Part shown: positions 20,886 to 32,897 of the stretch, piece by piece
How positions within the stretch are numbered: the first letter of the stretch is position 1
How the letters are laid out: each line of letters opens with the position of its first letter
Assembly (NCBI GenBank): GCA_037576195.1
Contig: CM075102.1
Location: 6,696,001 to 6,760,000, forward strand
Reading direction: 5' to 3'
DNA length: 64,000 bases
Source of the DNA: Phytoseiulus persimilis
Lineage: Eukaryota > Arthropoda > Arachnida > Mesostigmata > Phytoseiidae
The notes under the pieces: generated by a model
What the model was told of the DNA's origin: nothing
The model's database searches: none
The model's input: the letters and a program-made list of their open reading frames with translations, nothing else
Program-made: the position numbers and the translations under genes

Positions 20886-22959
20886 GCAGAAGCGCGCGAA
20901 TTCTCAAATATTGAGGGTTCTGGAAACCTTTCGCGCTGGCTCGTACACAGGAGCGCGGTCAAGTGCTCTCAACCTGAAGCACAGTCATGAAATAATCTCG
21001 CGGATATCTCTGGATGAAATACTCAGGAGGACAATACTCGGGAAAGCTGTCTTTGAATGGAATCAATGTTGGACTATGAATGGAAGATTGCACAACAGCG
21101 AAATCGCGTCCTGAGTAGAGCCCGGCTGTCCATACTGAACACTACGATGGCACAATCGCAGGGGATGTTCGAATTGGCGATCGATTGACCGAATAGGTCA
21201 TTGGTTCTTCGAAATTGAACAGCGAGATTGACAGAGTCGCGCGGAGGGGCAAAACTTCGAGAACTGAACTACGTGAGATCTGAGGACCCTAGTTTCTCTG
21301 AAATATTCTTGGATCGCAGAACCATATTTATATAGTCTGTAGGCATTGATTACAGTGAAGCTTTCGAAGAGTTCATTGAGCCGAAGGAATCGCATTACAT
21401 GAGTTACCCTATCCCGTGCCCCGCTAACCTAGATCCGGTCTTATTGCCGTGCACCGCCAAAAGACGTACACCCACAGAGGAGGAGGCATCGTCCGCGCTG
21501 CCCGGAAAATGAGCGCGCGTGACAGGAATTCTTGAGAGTTCTTGGGGAGCATCAGATCTGAACGGAATGCTCGATCATGGGATCGTTGAACGAGATGATT
21601 GAAATATATAGACGTCTGGAATATCAGTAGAATGCAATGCTGCAAGCTGAGGATCCGAGTTTGCAAGCGAAACCGGCATTCCGTGTGAGAGGATGCGAAT
21701 TTGAGGAAGAGTCGCGGAAATTCCTCCGCGATTTCAGATGTCGGGGACTGAGTGTTAAAGTACGGCGGTCCGATGAGGCGCGGAAAGCAAAACGCCAGCT
21801 TGGAGTACAATACAGTGGAATCAACGACTCATTACCAGAGATGAGCAACTTTTTTTACGGCGTGGGGGGAAGTTCTCAGCCTCGAAAACGATGCCCTTCT
21901 GTAACATACTCCCTCGCACATGAACCGCTTCCTGATTTTCGACACGATCTCAATTTCTTGCAGCATCTCTTTTCTTCTTTGGGAGCGAGCCCGTTCCGGA
22001 ATTCGCGCTACGCAAACTCCCAGCTCAGTGGTACCACGACGAAGCGTTCGCGTACCTGATACAATACTGCCTCATTCGCTCCCCGGAAGAGCGATGGCAG
22101 GGTCTGTCTCCCATCTACAATATAAAAGAGGAGTGTCTTTATGATCATGATCTGAATTGTTCCATGGTGTCTGATGGTCTATATCCTATTATCCCGTCAT
22201 CGGAGGAAGTTATGTAAGCTCGAACCCGCCGCCTGAGGGAGCCTCGATTTTCACAAAATCATGGGCTTAGAGTTGAAGTTCCCATGCTCGCATACAGGGT
22301 ACAAATATGCTCTCTTCGTTAGTTGCTGTTCACTCGAGTCAGCCTCTGGATGCAGCCGACAAAGAAATCAGGAACCATAAGTTTCGACCAGTCTGCTTCT
22401 CTGTCACGCATCTGGTACGGAACGAGAGACCAGATGAATTCACCCCGCTGTCGGATCAAAATGGTTCGGTTCCCTGCCCCCGCTTGACGCTGGGGCCGGG
22501 TTGGCGCCGGGGTGAGGCTGACGCGCCGCGCTGCTACACTAGTCCAAGGACCTTGTCGAGCGAATGAAATACAGAGTTGGCAGCTGTGCTCCTGGTAGGG
22601 CCTCAAGAGCTCGCAATACTTCGGAAACTGATACTCCCCCACGGATTGAGCCTTACAAGCTCCTTCCGACGCGAAATCGACTCGGGACCACATGAGATAT
22701 CATGCTATTGATTGAACAAGTGGGTCCGATCAGCATGAGTGAAGGAGTTCTCCCAAACAAAGACGATCTCTATTCCTCATCAGCCTAATAGAATCGAACG
22801 AGAGAGCTCCGGTACTTTTGCGGCTGAATAAGCCCAGTCAAACCCCGTTGTGGTTGCGAGTCACAGCAAGAGCTCAACCCTGACCGCACTCCCCGAAGGT
22901 CGCGGGTGTGCCCTCAAAACAGATAGGCAGCTGCGTCTGTAACCGTGGGGCAGTGAGAA
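20886..22959. other. No recognisable feature
   Basis: Two kilobases with only short ORFs on both strands and no recognisable motif, repeat family or RNA gene. A GC-rich patch at 22470-22530 is not obviously structured. Confidence 0.5.
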
Positions 22960-23096
22960 TTGGGGTTGAAACGCATTCTAACTCAAATTATTAGGGCTCA
23001 TCCATTGGTCGAACTAGGTACCGCCCACTTGAAATCAGCAGATAAAACGCTCGTAGTTATTGGGACTCTTCGCATTCGCCTGCGTGAGCTTACACG

Positions 23097-24092
23097 TTGG
23101 AGCTCGAGTTCGAAATTCGAACAGTCTCTCAATCCTTTTCCGGAGCCATCAAACACACAGAGAAGATCGCGATGCTCCAAACACAGCAATCCCTCAGCGT
23201 CACAGGGGCAAACCGCTTCGAGTCCCCTCACAGCTCGAGGCAGCTCATGGAGCAAGTTCCCGGTGTAACCTTCATCGAGGACGAAGAGGAGTCGTGCATG
23301 GTGCGAAAGGTGGCCGCCCAGCTCTCCGGACATCAGGGTGCCGGCTTCCCAGGAACGAAGCCGAGAAGTTTGGGAGTGCAAAACCTCCCAACGGTGACCA
23401 AGGAGCCATACGGAGTCACCTGGAAATCGGATGGAGTTCGTTTCCTAATGCTCATCGCCCAGGCCGGTGAGATCTATCTTCTCGACGAGAGAAACAACGC
23501 TTTCTCTGTTGCGAATTTGTCATTCCCATACCGGAAGGATCCTCGAAAGCACCTCTTCTGCACCCTGCTCGACGGGGAAATGGTTTTGGACCGGGAAAAC
23601 GGTAAGGTCTTCCCTCGCTTTCTCGTTCGGGACATCGCTCATTTCCGGGTCGACAAGGTCCGCCTCATGAGCTTCGACATAAGGAAGTTGTGCATCGACA
23701 AGGAAATCATCGGTGCGCGGAGTCAGGCCATTCTCAACGGCCAGATCAAGTTAGCCGAAGAGCCTTTCGAGATAGGGAAGAAGGAGACCTTCGGCCTTGA
23801 TATGACGGAGAAGCTCCTGGCAGCCAAGTTCCGTTCACAGGTTCCCCACAATATCCTAGGGTTATTACTCCAGCCCATACGGACGGCTTACACCCCCGGA
23901 GTCTGTCCCGGTCTTCTTGAATGGCAAAGCTGTCAGTCTACGGACCAATCATCAGGGTCCCAACCGACCAAAGACCACCTTCTAGGCTTCATACGCTCGA
24001 AGGTTGGAGTAACACGAGAGAAGTCGGCGTCCGCAGTCGAGGAAGCTTCTCCTGAGAGGCGAGCAGGAGACAACAACAGTTGTCACTGCTGA
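23097..24092 (+). pseudogene. mRNA capping enzyme guanylyltransferase fragment, probable retrocopy
   Basis: The parent protein transfers GMP to pre-mRNA 5' ends in the nucleus. From about 23230 the ORF follows the guanylyltransferase domain: GAGFPGTKPRSL, then nucleotidyl motif I as WKSDG (lysine codon 23424-23426, residue 110), LLDGEMVLD (motif III), and DIRKLCIDKEII. Motif IV, normally DGLIF, reads LGLLL, and motif V, normally LKWK, reads LEWQ; key aspartate and lysines are lost. After LEWQ (about 23930) similarity ends, though the frame stays open to 24092. The N-terminal RNA triphosphatase and the C-terminal OB region are absent, and no introns interrupt about 230 codons. Most likely a decayed partial retrocopy; a divergent exon of a real gene is less likely. 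Confidence 0.7.
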
Positions 24093-24327
24093 GAGCATCG
24101 GTTGCAAAAGATCCAGAGAGGATAGCGACCCCGGAAACTGTAGAGCTCTCAAAAAACAGAAATTCTCAAGTGAGCGAACCCCTGACGACTACACTGACCT
24201 TCAAGAGTTGTTCTGATTACATTCATCAGTGTTAATAAATTCATGTGGCCGAAATATTTTTGATATCATTCGTTTTTTTCTTGGGAGAACAACTCACGGA
24301 GAGGCTCTATAATTCACAGAAGGAACT
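24093..24327. other. Spacer
   Basis: Short unassigned stretch between the capping-enzyme fragment and the gypsy fragment; AATAAA occurs near 24234. Confidence 0.4.
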
Positions 24328-25217
24328 GTGGGTGCGGAGAAAAGGAAGATTGACAATGGGGGAAGAGCCATCGGAAAAGAATGCATGCTCCGCCGCTTCG
24401 TACACATGGTTCACAAATCTGATGGAACATGGCGACCGGTCGGATATTTCAGAGCTCTCAACGCGATAACAGTGCCAGGCAGATATCCAGTCCCTTATCT
24501 CGAGAACTTCGCTTCGAACCGCGAGGTCTGCCGTGTATTCAGCTCCGTCGATCCGACTAAAGCGTCTCATCTAATTCCTGTGGCAAAAGAGGACATTCAC
24601 AAGACTGTTATCTGCACACGCTTCGGGCTGTACGAATACCTCCGGACGCCGTTTGGACTCGCGAACGCGGCCCACACGTTCAAACGCCTCATGGACTTGG
24701 TCACCCAATGATTATATTTCGCATTTGTACATCGCGATGATATCCTTTTAATAACTCGCAACGACCAAGAACACCTAATGCATCTGAACCAACTATTCAG
24801 CTGCCTGATGTTCTTCGGCCTCGTCATCAATAAGCCAAGTGCAGATTCGCTGTTCCTCAATCGAAGTTCCTCGGTCATCTGGTCTCAGCTGAAGGATTAG
24901 CTCCTCTCCCCGGTCGTGTCAAAGCCATCTGTGAACTTCTGCTTCCCATCTCGGTCAAACAGCTGCAGCGACACCTCGGTATGATCTACTTCTACCGCCG
25001 CTTCATCAAAGACATCGCTCGAATACCGATTCCGCTCTCACAAAAAAACAAAAAGCTAGAATGGTCCGAAGCAGCGCTTGAGGCTTCTGATAGATCGATA
25101 GCAGCGCTTGCCGAATTCACCATGCTGAGTTTTCCCGGAAGCCATGCAGAGCTATCTTCAACCGTCGATGCTTCTGAGACGGCGGTCGGTGCTGTTGCGC
25201 AGCGGCTCGGAGAAGTA
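24328..25217 (+). pseudogene. Gypsy-type LTR retrotransposon reverse transcriptase fragment
   Basis: Reads SDGTWRPVGYFRALNAITVP, YPVPYLENF, FSSVDPTKASHLIPVAKEDI, FGLYEYLRTPFGLANAAHTF, and after an in-frame TGA (24709) FVHRDDILL. The catalytic box is normally FVYIDDILV; the two aspartates remain. Further frameshifts lead to LVINK and then HLGMIYFYRRFIKDIARI and the RNase-H-side region FPGSHAELSSTVDASETAVGA. It is cut at 25217 by a dispersed repeat. No LTRs are seen. Dead fragment of a gypsy (Ty3-like) pol. Confidence 0.85.
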
Positions 25218-25515
25218 CAGGGTGTGTCCTCTAAGCTGCAACATTTTCGAGGCCTTTTTGTTTTAAGCTGGATTTCGGCCAAACTTTATCCAATCCGGGA
25301 TTTTTGATCGGAGGTTCTTGAAGAGACGCATCTTTTCGCATTTCGTTATTGAGGACCAGATCAGTGTTCCGTTTTCCAGAGCTTGTCGAAGTTTTCCTCA
25401 ATTCAATCCATGGCCCCTACAAGAACCTACCACGGAATCGCCGATTCTTAACCAATTCCGGAGAATGGAAAACGGAATATTCCTCTCGATCCCAGCTACG
25501 AAACGCTCTCGCTGA
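25216..25515 (+). repeat. Dispersed repeat starting TACAGGGTGTGTCC
   Basis: About 300 bp shared in direct orientation with 58823-59125: TACAGGGTGTGTCCTCTAAG, GAAGAGACGCATCTTTT, GAGGACCAGATCAGTG, TTTTCCAGAGCTTGTCGAAG and CCTCTCGATCCCAGCT. It interrupts the gypsy fragment. TA followed by CAGGGTGTGTCC resembles a Tc1/mariner-type insertion end, but no right-hand inverted end was found. Confidence 0.7.
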
Positions 25516-25529
25516 GAATCCATTCTTTC

Positions 25530-25690
25530 CTGAACGCTCAAAGCACATCGAGGTGAGACATTTCTACTGTCGAGAGAAACTTCAGCGTGTAGAAAGCACA
25601 ATCAATTACTGTCCATGAGCACAGAATATTGCTGACATTCTGACGAAGTGCCTGCCTTGAGAAACGTTCCAAGAACTTAGATCATTCGCA
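25530..25690 (+). pseudogene. Copia-type RNase H C-terminal fragment
   Basis: Reads RSKHIEVRHFYCREKLQ and, after a stop, AQNIADILTKCL. This is the conserved end of copia (Ty1) polyproteins (TKHIDVRHHFIRE ... ADILTKPL). About 50 codons remain. Confidence 0.75.
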
Positions 25691-25691
25691 G

Positions 25692-26265
25692 ATGAAGATC
25701 ATCAAGATGATGATCGCGATCATCGAGATGTGCATGATGGCCAATTGTGCGTCGGGGTGCTTCACATACTCCGACTGCGACACTGATGGGCAGAAGATAA
25801 ACCGACCATCCAAAATGAGAACAACCTCCAGGCGGCTGCGTGGAGCTCGAAGCGAGCTTTCTCAGATTGGCATCAAGAGAAGTTGTATGCCTGATCAAGA
25901 ACAGACTGCCAAAGGAGGAGTAGACATTTGGATCCCATACTTCAACCACACGCACCCGTCAACACCATCGCTCCCGGTGCCCGGCCCTAATGGAAAGAAT
26001 GGATACTGGTCCGAATTTCTGTCGATATATTTCGTGATAACAAACGTGTTTTCGGTGCTTGCCGGGTTGGTCATTCTCATGCAATGGGTCAGACGGATTT
26101 GAGCGCGTTCGGTACACTCTAATGCCTTATCCGCCTCTAGAACAGGAGGATGGACCATACCGACCGACAACCGAGGAGATTCGAGGTGAAGTTCCTTCTT
26201 GTCAAGGTCGCTCCTCCCAAACAATTAAAACACACGTCCTTCTATTTACAACACAGAATTTGTAG
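25692..26265 (+). other. Unrecognised ORF with C-terminal membrane anchor
   Basis: A 136-codon ORF (25692-26102) overlaps the copia end. It has cysteines near its start and one strong hydrophobic segment near residues 108-130 (IYFVITNVFSVLAGLVILM) followed by basic residues. Shifting one frame near 26098 continues into a proline- and acid-rich tail containing YPPLEQEDGPYRP. Together this resembles the membrane anchor and cytoplasmic tail of a type I membrane protein, possibly an element-encoded envelope-like product or a host exon. No family is recognised. Confidence 0.3.
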
Positions 26266-26789
26266 AGGGATGACGACACAGCGTCGATCCTTGCGGTAGA
26301 TGCAGGCCCGCACAAACGACATCCGATAACAATGATATCCACGGATATCCAAGTCGGATCACCTGGGAGGCAAGGTCGAACGGTCCTACCTTGCCGAAAT
26401 TGAACTCGGAAGAGTCGATTGAGTCGACCACCTCTGTTGTACCTCGACCTACTTGTAGCTATTCCGAGATAGGAATCAAAATCTGACTCCAAACATCTTC
26501 ATTTGATCATTCTCTGATAGATCCTGATAGGAATCTTGGCCTTAGACTCAGAACAATGATGGTTTCCCCGGTTCAGTCGGTTGGAGGAACTCGGTCGCAT
26601 TCCTTGCTGAGTCGGCACTCATTGTCAGTTGCACTCGTTGCTGAGTAGGCACTGGAGCAGCGACTTTGGGAGAGAGAGCAGGTAGGATCGTCTCACTGGG
26701 ATAGAAGACGCATGTTGTGCAGGTGACAGAAGACCAAGTTTTCGTGCCTCATTCAGCAGCAACTTATAAAGGGTGTTTTGTTAATAAAT
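26266..26789. other. No recognisable feature
   Basis: Unassigned sequence between the membrane-anchor ORF and the R4/Dong-like fragment. Confidence 0.4.
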
Positions 26790-28545
26790 GGCCTGCCGAG
26801 AAACGTCGGGCGATCGGCCCCACCAAAAACCGATTTCTGAAAATCCTCGGATCCTCGGAGAAATGCAGCACGGCTTCCGAAAAGGAAGGAGAGGAGACGA
26901 CTGCATCTACATTCTCACATCGTTGATAGAGGCGGTCAGGAGGGAAAAAGTCGGACTATCACCTGCTTCTTGGACTGCACGCGGGCCTAGATAGAATAGA
27001 CAGACTCGCCTGTGGGAGGTGCTAGAAGAGGAAAGTATGCCCAAAACCATACTGGAAATAATTCTGGGTCTGTATAGAGACAATGAGGTGACCCTACAAT
27101 ATGGCACACACATGTCCTGAAACGATCCAATGATAAAGGACTCCGACCAGGATGCCAATGAGTCCAGTACTATTTTTACCATACATTTCCGACTGGAAAA
27201 AGGTTGAGCAACCAAAGCGGGATTCAAGGTCAGGACGAAGGAAATATCTTCGACCTACACAACCGAACACATCAACAGTGTGGCCTGTTATTTTCCGATG
27301 ACCTGGTGCTGATGGCACAATCCCATGAGAAACATGGAGCGTTATTGGAATTGTATCGGAATTCGAGAAGAAATGGGACTCCAATTCAACCCCGATGAAA
27401 GCGCGATTGTAGAATTTGCAAAAGTGAAAGACTCAGAATCGGAGGAAACCTTCGAATACAGAACCAACTGATACCATGCTCGACCGGTACAAATACCTAG
27501 GATCACGCTCTGCAACTAGAAAATTACCTCCGGAACAGGAAAAGATCTGGGAGGAAAAAGCAGAGAAAGTGGTCAGACAAATGCACGCCAAGTCGCTGTG
27601 GAGATTTAACATATTCGAAGTCACAAAGATACAATGGAAAAGCACAGCAGTCCCAGCACTAACGTATGCAAACTCGGTTACAACCATGCCCGTCAAATTG
27701 CGGAAACGGCTCGAGAACCTGCAACGCGAAGCAGGACTGTGTGCCTTGGGACAACCGAACGCGAACACCGCCGTCGAATTCATAGACGGAGAACTAGGAT
27801 GGTCACCCTTCGAGCACGCGAAACGAAAGCGAAACTCATTTACTCTGCCAGAATATCGAAATGAATGAAGCCTGGTGGCCAAAGCGATCCATACCATGCT
27901 GGAGATCACAAAGACGGAAACCTCATGAAGAAAAGAATCAACCAAGTTGAGAAACGATTCAAATGCCAGGAATTGAGAGAACTATCAACCAGCGAGACAA
28001 GGATGGGTCTCAGGAGCTACAAGGATATGTGGAAGAGACGCTGAATAACAAGCTGGATAAGGAATTGCGAAAGGGTATGTCGGAAAAGAGAACGCTTGAC
28101 CGATATCGCAATTTCAAAAAAGCTCGTGGAAATATCGACACATATATGTATGATATCAGTAGAGGCAGTCGACTGCTCGCGAACGCCAGAGCGGGATGTC
28201 TACAGACTAGGAAATACAGGTCAATTTACATAGACATCGAAGCGATCTGCCAACGGTGCGGAAGGGAGGACGAGACTATGGAACATGTGCTTCTTGAATG
28301 CGAAGAATCCCAGATGCTGAGTGTACATACAGGAAAGACCAGGACTACACGAGAGAGCACACCAAGAATGACATTCGACACCAAGAGAATACTGAGAAAA
28401 GGGAACGGAGAAACGACCCACCGTATGCCCGAGAAAATAATAACCGCAACCGACCGACAGCTGAGTCATCGCCCCGTATTAAGGGTCTTCAGCTATATTT
28501 GGAATGAAAATACAGCATGAAGATGGTCAATGTACAATCAATCAA
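26790..28545 (+). pseudogene. R4/Dong-like non-LTR retrotransposon pol fragment
   Basis: Reverse transcriptase pieces in several frames: QHGFRKGRRGDDCIYILTSL (26862 on), LWEVLEEE, ILGLYRDNEVTLQYG, and the catalytic box LFSDDLVLMAQS (27285), where FADD has become FSDD. The thumb follows (27476-27868): RYKYLG, SLWRFNIFEVTKIQWKSTAV, PALTYANSV and ELGWSPFEHAKRK. The C-terminal ORF 27963-28520 holds SRLLANARAGCLQTRKYR and a zinc knuckle C-x2-C-x8-H-x4-C (CQRCGREDETMEHVLLEC), typical of elements with a restriction-like endonuclease. A short AATC repeat (28536-28550) may be the 3' tail. Frameshifts and stops make it dead. Confidence 0.75.
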
Positions 28546-28559
28546 TCAACTTGAAATGC

Positions 28560-29259
28560 TTATATCTCGAGAACCAGTGGAGCTACAGCGCCGATGAAAA
28601 ATTGTTGTGAAGCTCTTCTAAAGGCCTATCGAACGCTGTAGGCAGCGGGTGCGGCGGAGCTCTTTTTCAGCTGAGGAATATCGGAAACTCGTAGGTTCAC
28701 CCGGGAGGAGAAGGCTGACACTTCTCAGATATCGCGAAAAGTACTCCTCTTCATCGTCTACTCGCAGGGCAAGCTCCATTCCGATGCGAGTTTTCGTGGC
28801 CGAGATCTCAACAAAGAGAAGCAGCGACGAGAGAGGCTCGGTTCAGAAAACGGACGCGGATCGAATTCAGAAGTGGGTAATTCCGGAAAATGTTCGTTCG
28901 GGCAGCGTGGGGAGAACACATGATATGATGAAAACACCTTCCAGACTTGGAAGAGTATGCTCAGATGAGTTCCAGAATCGCTCCTCCAGAATTGCAAAAG
29001 TATGCTCAGATTGGCCCCGGAATCACTCCTCCAGACTTGTGAAGGTATGCTCAGATTGGTCCCGGAATCTATCCTCCAGACGGTATTTTCCGGTTGGCTC
29101 CCAACACGATCAAGTCGCCAAATGGCGTTTCAAGCACTGGCCAGCATGGCGGCGCATTGGAGAGCGTTTAAGGAGAGGGCCATGTCGTTTGAATCGGGCA
29201 CATTTTTCAGCCTCCATGGCTATCAATACGCTGATTGTCGGTATGGGTTGGTTATAAAC
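28560..29259. repeat. Unassigned sequence with 45-bp satellite monomers at 28930-29085
   Basis: Three to four monomers (CCAGACTTGTGAAGGTATGC, TCAGATTGGTCCCGGAATC) occur at 28930-29085. The flanks show no gene. No head or tail of the composite repeat is seen here. Confidence 0.65.
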
Positions 29260-29440
29260 GCGTCTCCCCGCACTGCTTGGGGCCCGCTTGTTGTCAGTCG
29301 CTCGCATCGCTTTGCTCGCTCGCCAGGAACCAAACCTAACCCTATCCAATCCCCGCACTGCTTCGGGGCCGCATGCTATCGGTCAGCTCGCATCGCTTCG
29401 CTCGCTCGCCAGGAACCTAACCCAACCCGACCCAATGCCA
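29260..29440 (+). repeat. GC-rich hairpin repeat, two direct copies
   Basis: Two adjacent copies (about 29270-29350 and 29352-29435) of CCCCGCACTGCTTCGGGGC ... CTCGCATCGCTTCGCTCGC ... CCAGGAACCTAACCC. A third copy lies at 44706-44795. Each has two stem-loops (CCCCG...CGGGG and GCGA...TCGC). Confidence 0.65.
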
Positions 29441-29801
29441 TTTTTAATCAAGCACAGCGGTGAACTCAGCACAGAATTCATCCGAAGAGGAAGAAGTGAA
29501 TTGAAATCCGTTCAAAATCTTTATTTTCCCTTCCCTGAACTCTCCGATAAACTAGTAAATGAGAAAATATTTGAAAGCTCGCGCTGCCAACCGCTGCAGC
29601 CGCTGCCGGCCCATCGCGATAGACCTCCGCTCTGTGTGCCGGCGGCTTCCCTCGCCTGGCGGCAGCATGTTGGGAGCCTAGCGGAACACTACCCTCCAGA
29701 CTTGTAAAAGTATGCTCAGATTGGTCCCGGAATCACTCCTCCAGACTTGTAAAAGTATGCCAGATTGGTCCCGGAATCACTCCTCCAGACTCGCAAGAGT
29801 A
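29441..29801. repeat. Unassigned flank, then two to three satellite monomers
   Basis: Monomers of the 45-bp family occupy 29694-29801 (CCAGACTTGTAAAAGTATGC, TCAGATTGGTCCCGGAATC). They are cut at 29801 by the Foldback-like element and continue at 33318 on its other side. Confidence 0.75.
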
Positions 29802-29810
29802 GGGAACTGA

Positions 29811-29996
29811 CCTTTTGAGCCCGAAACATTTAGAGCCCGAGTACATTTGAGCCCGAGGACACCAAGAGCCCAGGAGCATTTCGAGCCCAAGGACATTTTG
29901 AGCCCATCGACGTTTTTAGCCCAGCGACGTTCTGAGCCCAGCGACATTTTGAGCCCAGCGACGTTCTGAGCCCAGCGACATTTTGAGCTCAGCGTT
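29811..29996 (+). repeat. Left inverted 17-bp array of the Foldback-like element
   Basis: About 11 tandem 17-bp units with core GAGCCC followed by a variable AGCGAC/AAGGAC/GAGTAC and TTTT. Inner units are more alike than outer ones. Confidence 0.85.
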
Positions 29997-32694
29997 CATG
30001 AAGGTTTTCGCGGAGTCCGGTTTTTCACATAGTTCAGATATTGGAAGAGCTCGTGGTCGGGAAGAGGCAATGGAAAATTTCCTTCATGGATTCCATTTCT
30101 CCATTAGTTCTTTCTTGAGAATGGTGTCCGCTGTGTGCGAACTTGAAACTTGGAAATTAAAATCGAGCACACCACGAGGACGCTTCAGTTGATTTGGTGC
30201 GGATATGGTGTATATTACACCAGGGGCAAGCAAGTATCCTATGGGAGTAGCGAACGATATTTGAAGGAGCTCGATCTCTCTCGTGGAGCTCCCTATGAAA
30301 CTACTCCATGGAATCCTCAGGAAGTCTACTGCCACTGAGTGACGAATGATGGCAACGTGACCCTTTCTTAACATAATTATTATTGCGAATCGTATCACGT
30401 TTTCTGGATCTTCGCGCCTCATTTTAAATATATGTTTGTGGGCGACGGACTCGATGTAGGAGAGCCTTCGGGTATTCGAGAAGGAGAGCCCAATTGACGC
30501 AGCCTCCGCTGGCGCTCCCGATGAGATTTCTTCGACGTTGACGCGGCTCCCTGGGCGAGAGTGTTCCGATGCAAAACTCGTGAGGCCCTGTTCTTCTTTG
30601 AGTTTCCATACAAGCGTGGAAAAGAGGAGGATGACTGGTTCCCACTACTTTTGGCGACGCGGAATGCATGCTTCCACCTCGTTATTGGTCCGGGCCAGGC
30701 CGGCCCAATGTTTGCGTGTAGGCATTCCACCAGTTGCTTTCATCGTGGGCAGCACTCCAATCGCGACCGATCCAGTGTTTCGAAATAGTTGACGAAGTTG
30801 GTCAGTTATGTTGTTCTCGCGTAAGAAGTCGGAAGCGAGGAGCTCCACGACAAGCAGGGCACACTCAGGAATCGGACGAACGCCAGTGCAGCAAACATGC
30901 GGACGTGAAGTGCAGAAGTCGTGGTCCGGAGGTACTTATCTCGGAGAATAAGTCTCTGATATGCTTCCAGATGCACTGGTTAAAGGGAAATTGCACCCAA
31001 TGATTGGGCCGTTGGGTAGAAGCTCTCTAGCCCCTTAATCTCGCTACTTCGAAGTCCACATGGATTGATTCGGGTGGCGCGTGACTATCACGGCACTGAC
31101 TGTGTTCAGCAGTCTGCGGAGGCCGAGGAAGATTCTCGTGGAGGAAAGCAAAGAGCACCGGTACACTTTGCCCAGCCGGTAATCTCACAGTAGGTGTAGA
31201 GCTGATAGAATATCAAGGGACAGACCTTGAAGGGCCGTCTACAAGCCATTCGACACTGTCTATGAGGAGATTACATTCTCAGATGTTCCGTATACGATGA
31301 GCCTTTCGGCGTCGCCCTCTCCGGAGGTATGAAGGAGGAACGCTTCTTGTTGGTCACCTGCTTCGATGAAATCGTTTTAAAAGGGAATCAGTGGTACCGT
31401 TTCCATTCCAATCGTTCAGTTCCAAAATTACCTCAAACTGTCCGGGATTATAAGACACTCGCGCCGCCGCGGATCCGTCGGAACTGCGGGCCCGGCACGT
31501 TTGCGCGCGCACGCAACCTGTCGCCGGAGAAGCTGCGTGCTCGGCATCCTTCCGTGGATCGCGGACGAACTGATGCCCCCCACAGCTTCTGCGACAACAG
31601 CCATGAAGGCGCCCACGTATCTCGGATGGCCGAGTCTCTCAAAATGATTTAACTGCCGACGCACATCGAGACCAATGGTGTCCGGATTGTGGAAGTGCTC
31701 CTGTTCTGCCTGGAAAGAATCTCGTATTACGATGAGCCTCCTTTCTCAATTATAAGTATCGAGGTTGCACGAACCGATCTCTTGTGATATTCGTTTCATC
31801 CGATGCGCAGTTCACGACTGCAGATTCGGGTGGCCTTATGTTGGCCTCGAGCTGGACGTTGAGCTGGCTGTTCGATGCCAGCTATGATAAGGAATAACAT
31901 ATGAGTACAACACTCACACCGTGTGAATCTCCTGCTGTGGTAATGCGTACGTCGCAGGTCTGTCAACGCATCGCCAAGTCGTTGCATAGGGAGTTGTCCG
32001 GTGCTTGCGGTTAACGTAGCCGTTGACGCAAAGCAGCGGTTTGCCGCGTGTGGAGGTCACACGTTCTAATGCCATCTTAAATGAATGCCCACACCCTGGA
32101 GCAGCCTCAGGAAAAAAATCCCGAAATGTTCCACCGGTTCAAGCCACAACGCAGTCTCCAACCGTTTCGCGTTCGTTCAAATCAGCCGCGCCCGCCGAAG
32201 CGATTCAAAACCGAGCTCTCAAGGTGACGACGAAGGAGGAAATCGCGAAGATTATCCAGAGCTCCATCCGCACGGGGCGTTTTTGATTACGATGAGAGAG
32301 TAGTAACGAAGATCGACTCGGATCGTGTCGTTGTGCTGTATGAGAGGTTGATCAGAGGTTGAAGTTTGCGGATGAAGCATCGATAAGCCGCGTTGCGACA
32401 GAGAGCCGGATAGGTAATGACTGGGTAGTCTTTAAGATGAGCCTTCCGGCCTCCAAGGGAAAAATTCACAGGGTCTTGAGGAGTTTTTTTCTATTCACTC
32501 AGCAGCGCTGTGGTAGTAGACTCTCATGAGAAGAAGAGCGCCACAGGTTGCTGCTGCAAGACTGATGAAATCGTTGAAATCACGGAGAGGTCGCTCTCTA
32601 TCTCTTCCGATGTAACCTCTTGAGCGCAGCTTGAAATGTATTTGCTCTTCAACAGCGAGATCGAACTCGTGTGAAGCGATCGATGTGCTGCTCC

Positions 32695-32897
32695 TAGACA
32701 TGTATTCGGAGACTCGAATTTCGGCAGTTAATTTTGATCGGAAAACGGAAATCTGCTGTTCAACGATTGATTTCGGGGGTTGGGAGCGTCCGGTGATGAT
32801 GGATCTCCGTTTTCCAAATCAAATATGTTTCCGAGTCTCGAATTATTCTCCGAGTCTCAAATCATTTTCCGAGTCCGAGTCCGGGAATACATGTCCA
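32695..32897. mobile_element. 203-bp hAT-type MITE with perfect 8-bp TSD
   Basis: Starts TAGACATGTATTCGG and ends CGGGAATACATGTCCA. Flanked on both sides by GCTGCTCC (32687-32694 and 32898-32905). The right half matches the right end of the 948-bp MITE at 53639-54586 (GATGATGGATCTCC, CCGAGTCTCG). It lies inside the Foldback-like element. Confidence 0.85.

Noticed and set aside
23060..23670. Overlapping + strand ORFs in other frames of the capping-enzyme fragment
   Set aside because: Only the 23097 frame shows guanylyltransferase motifs.
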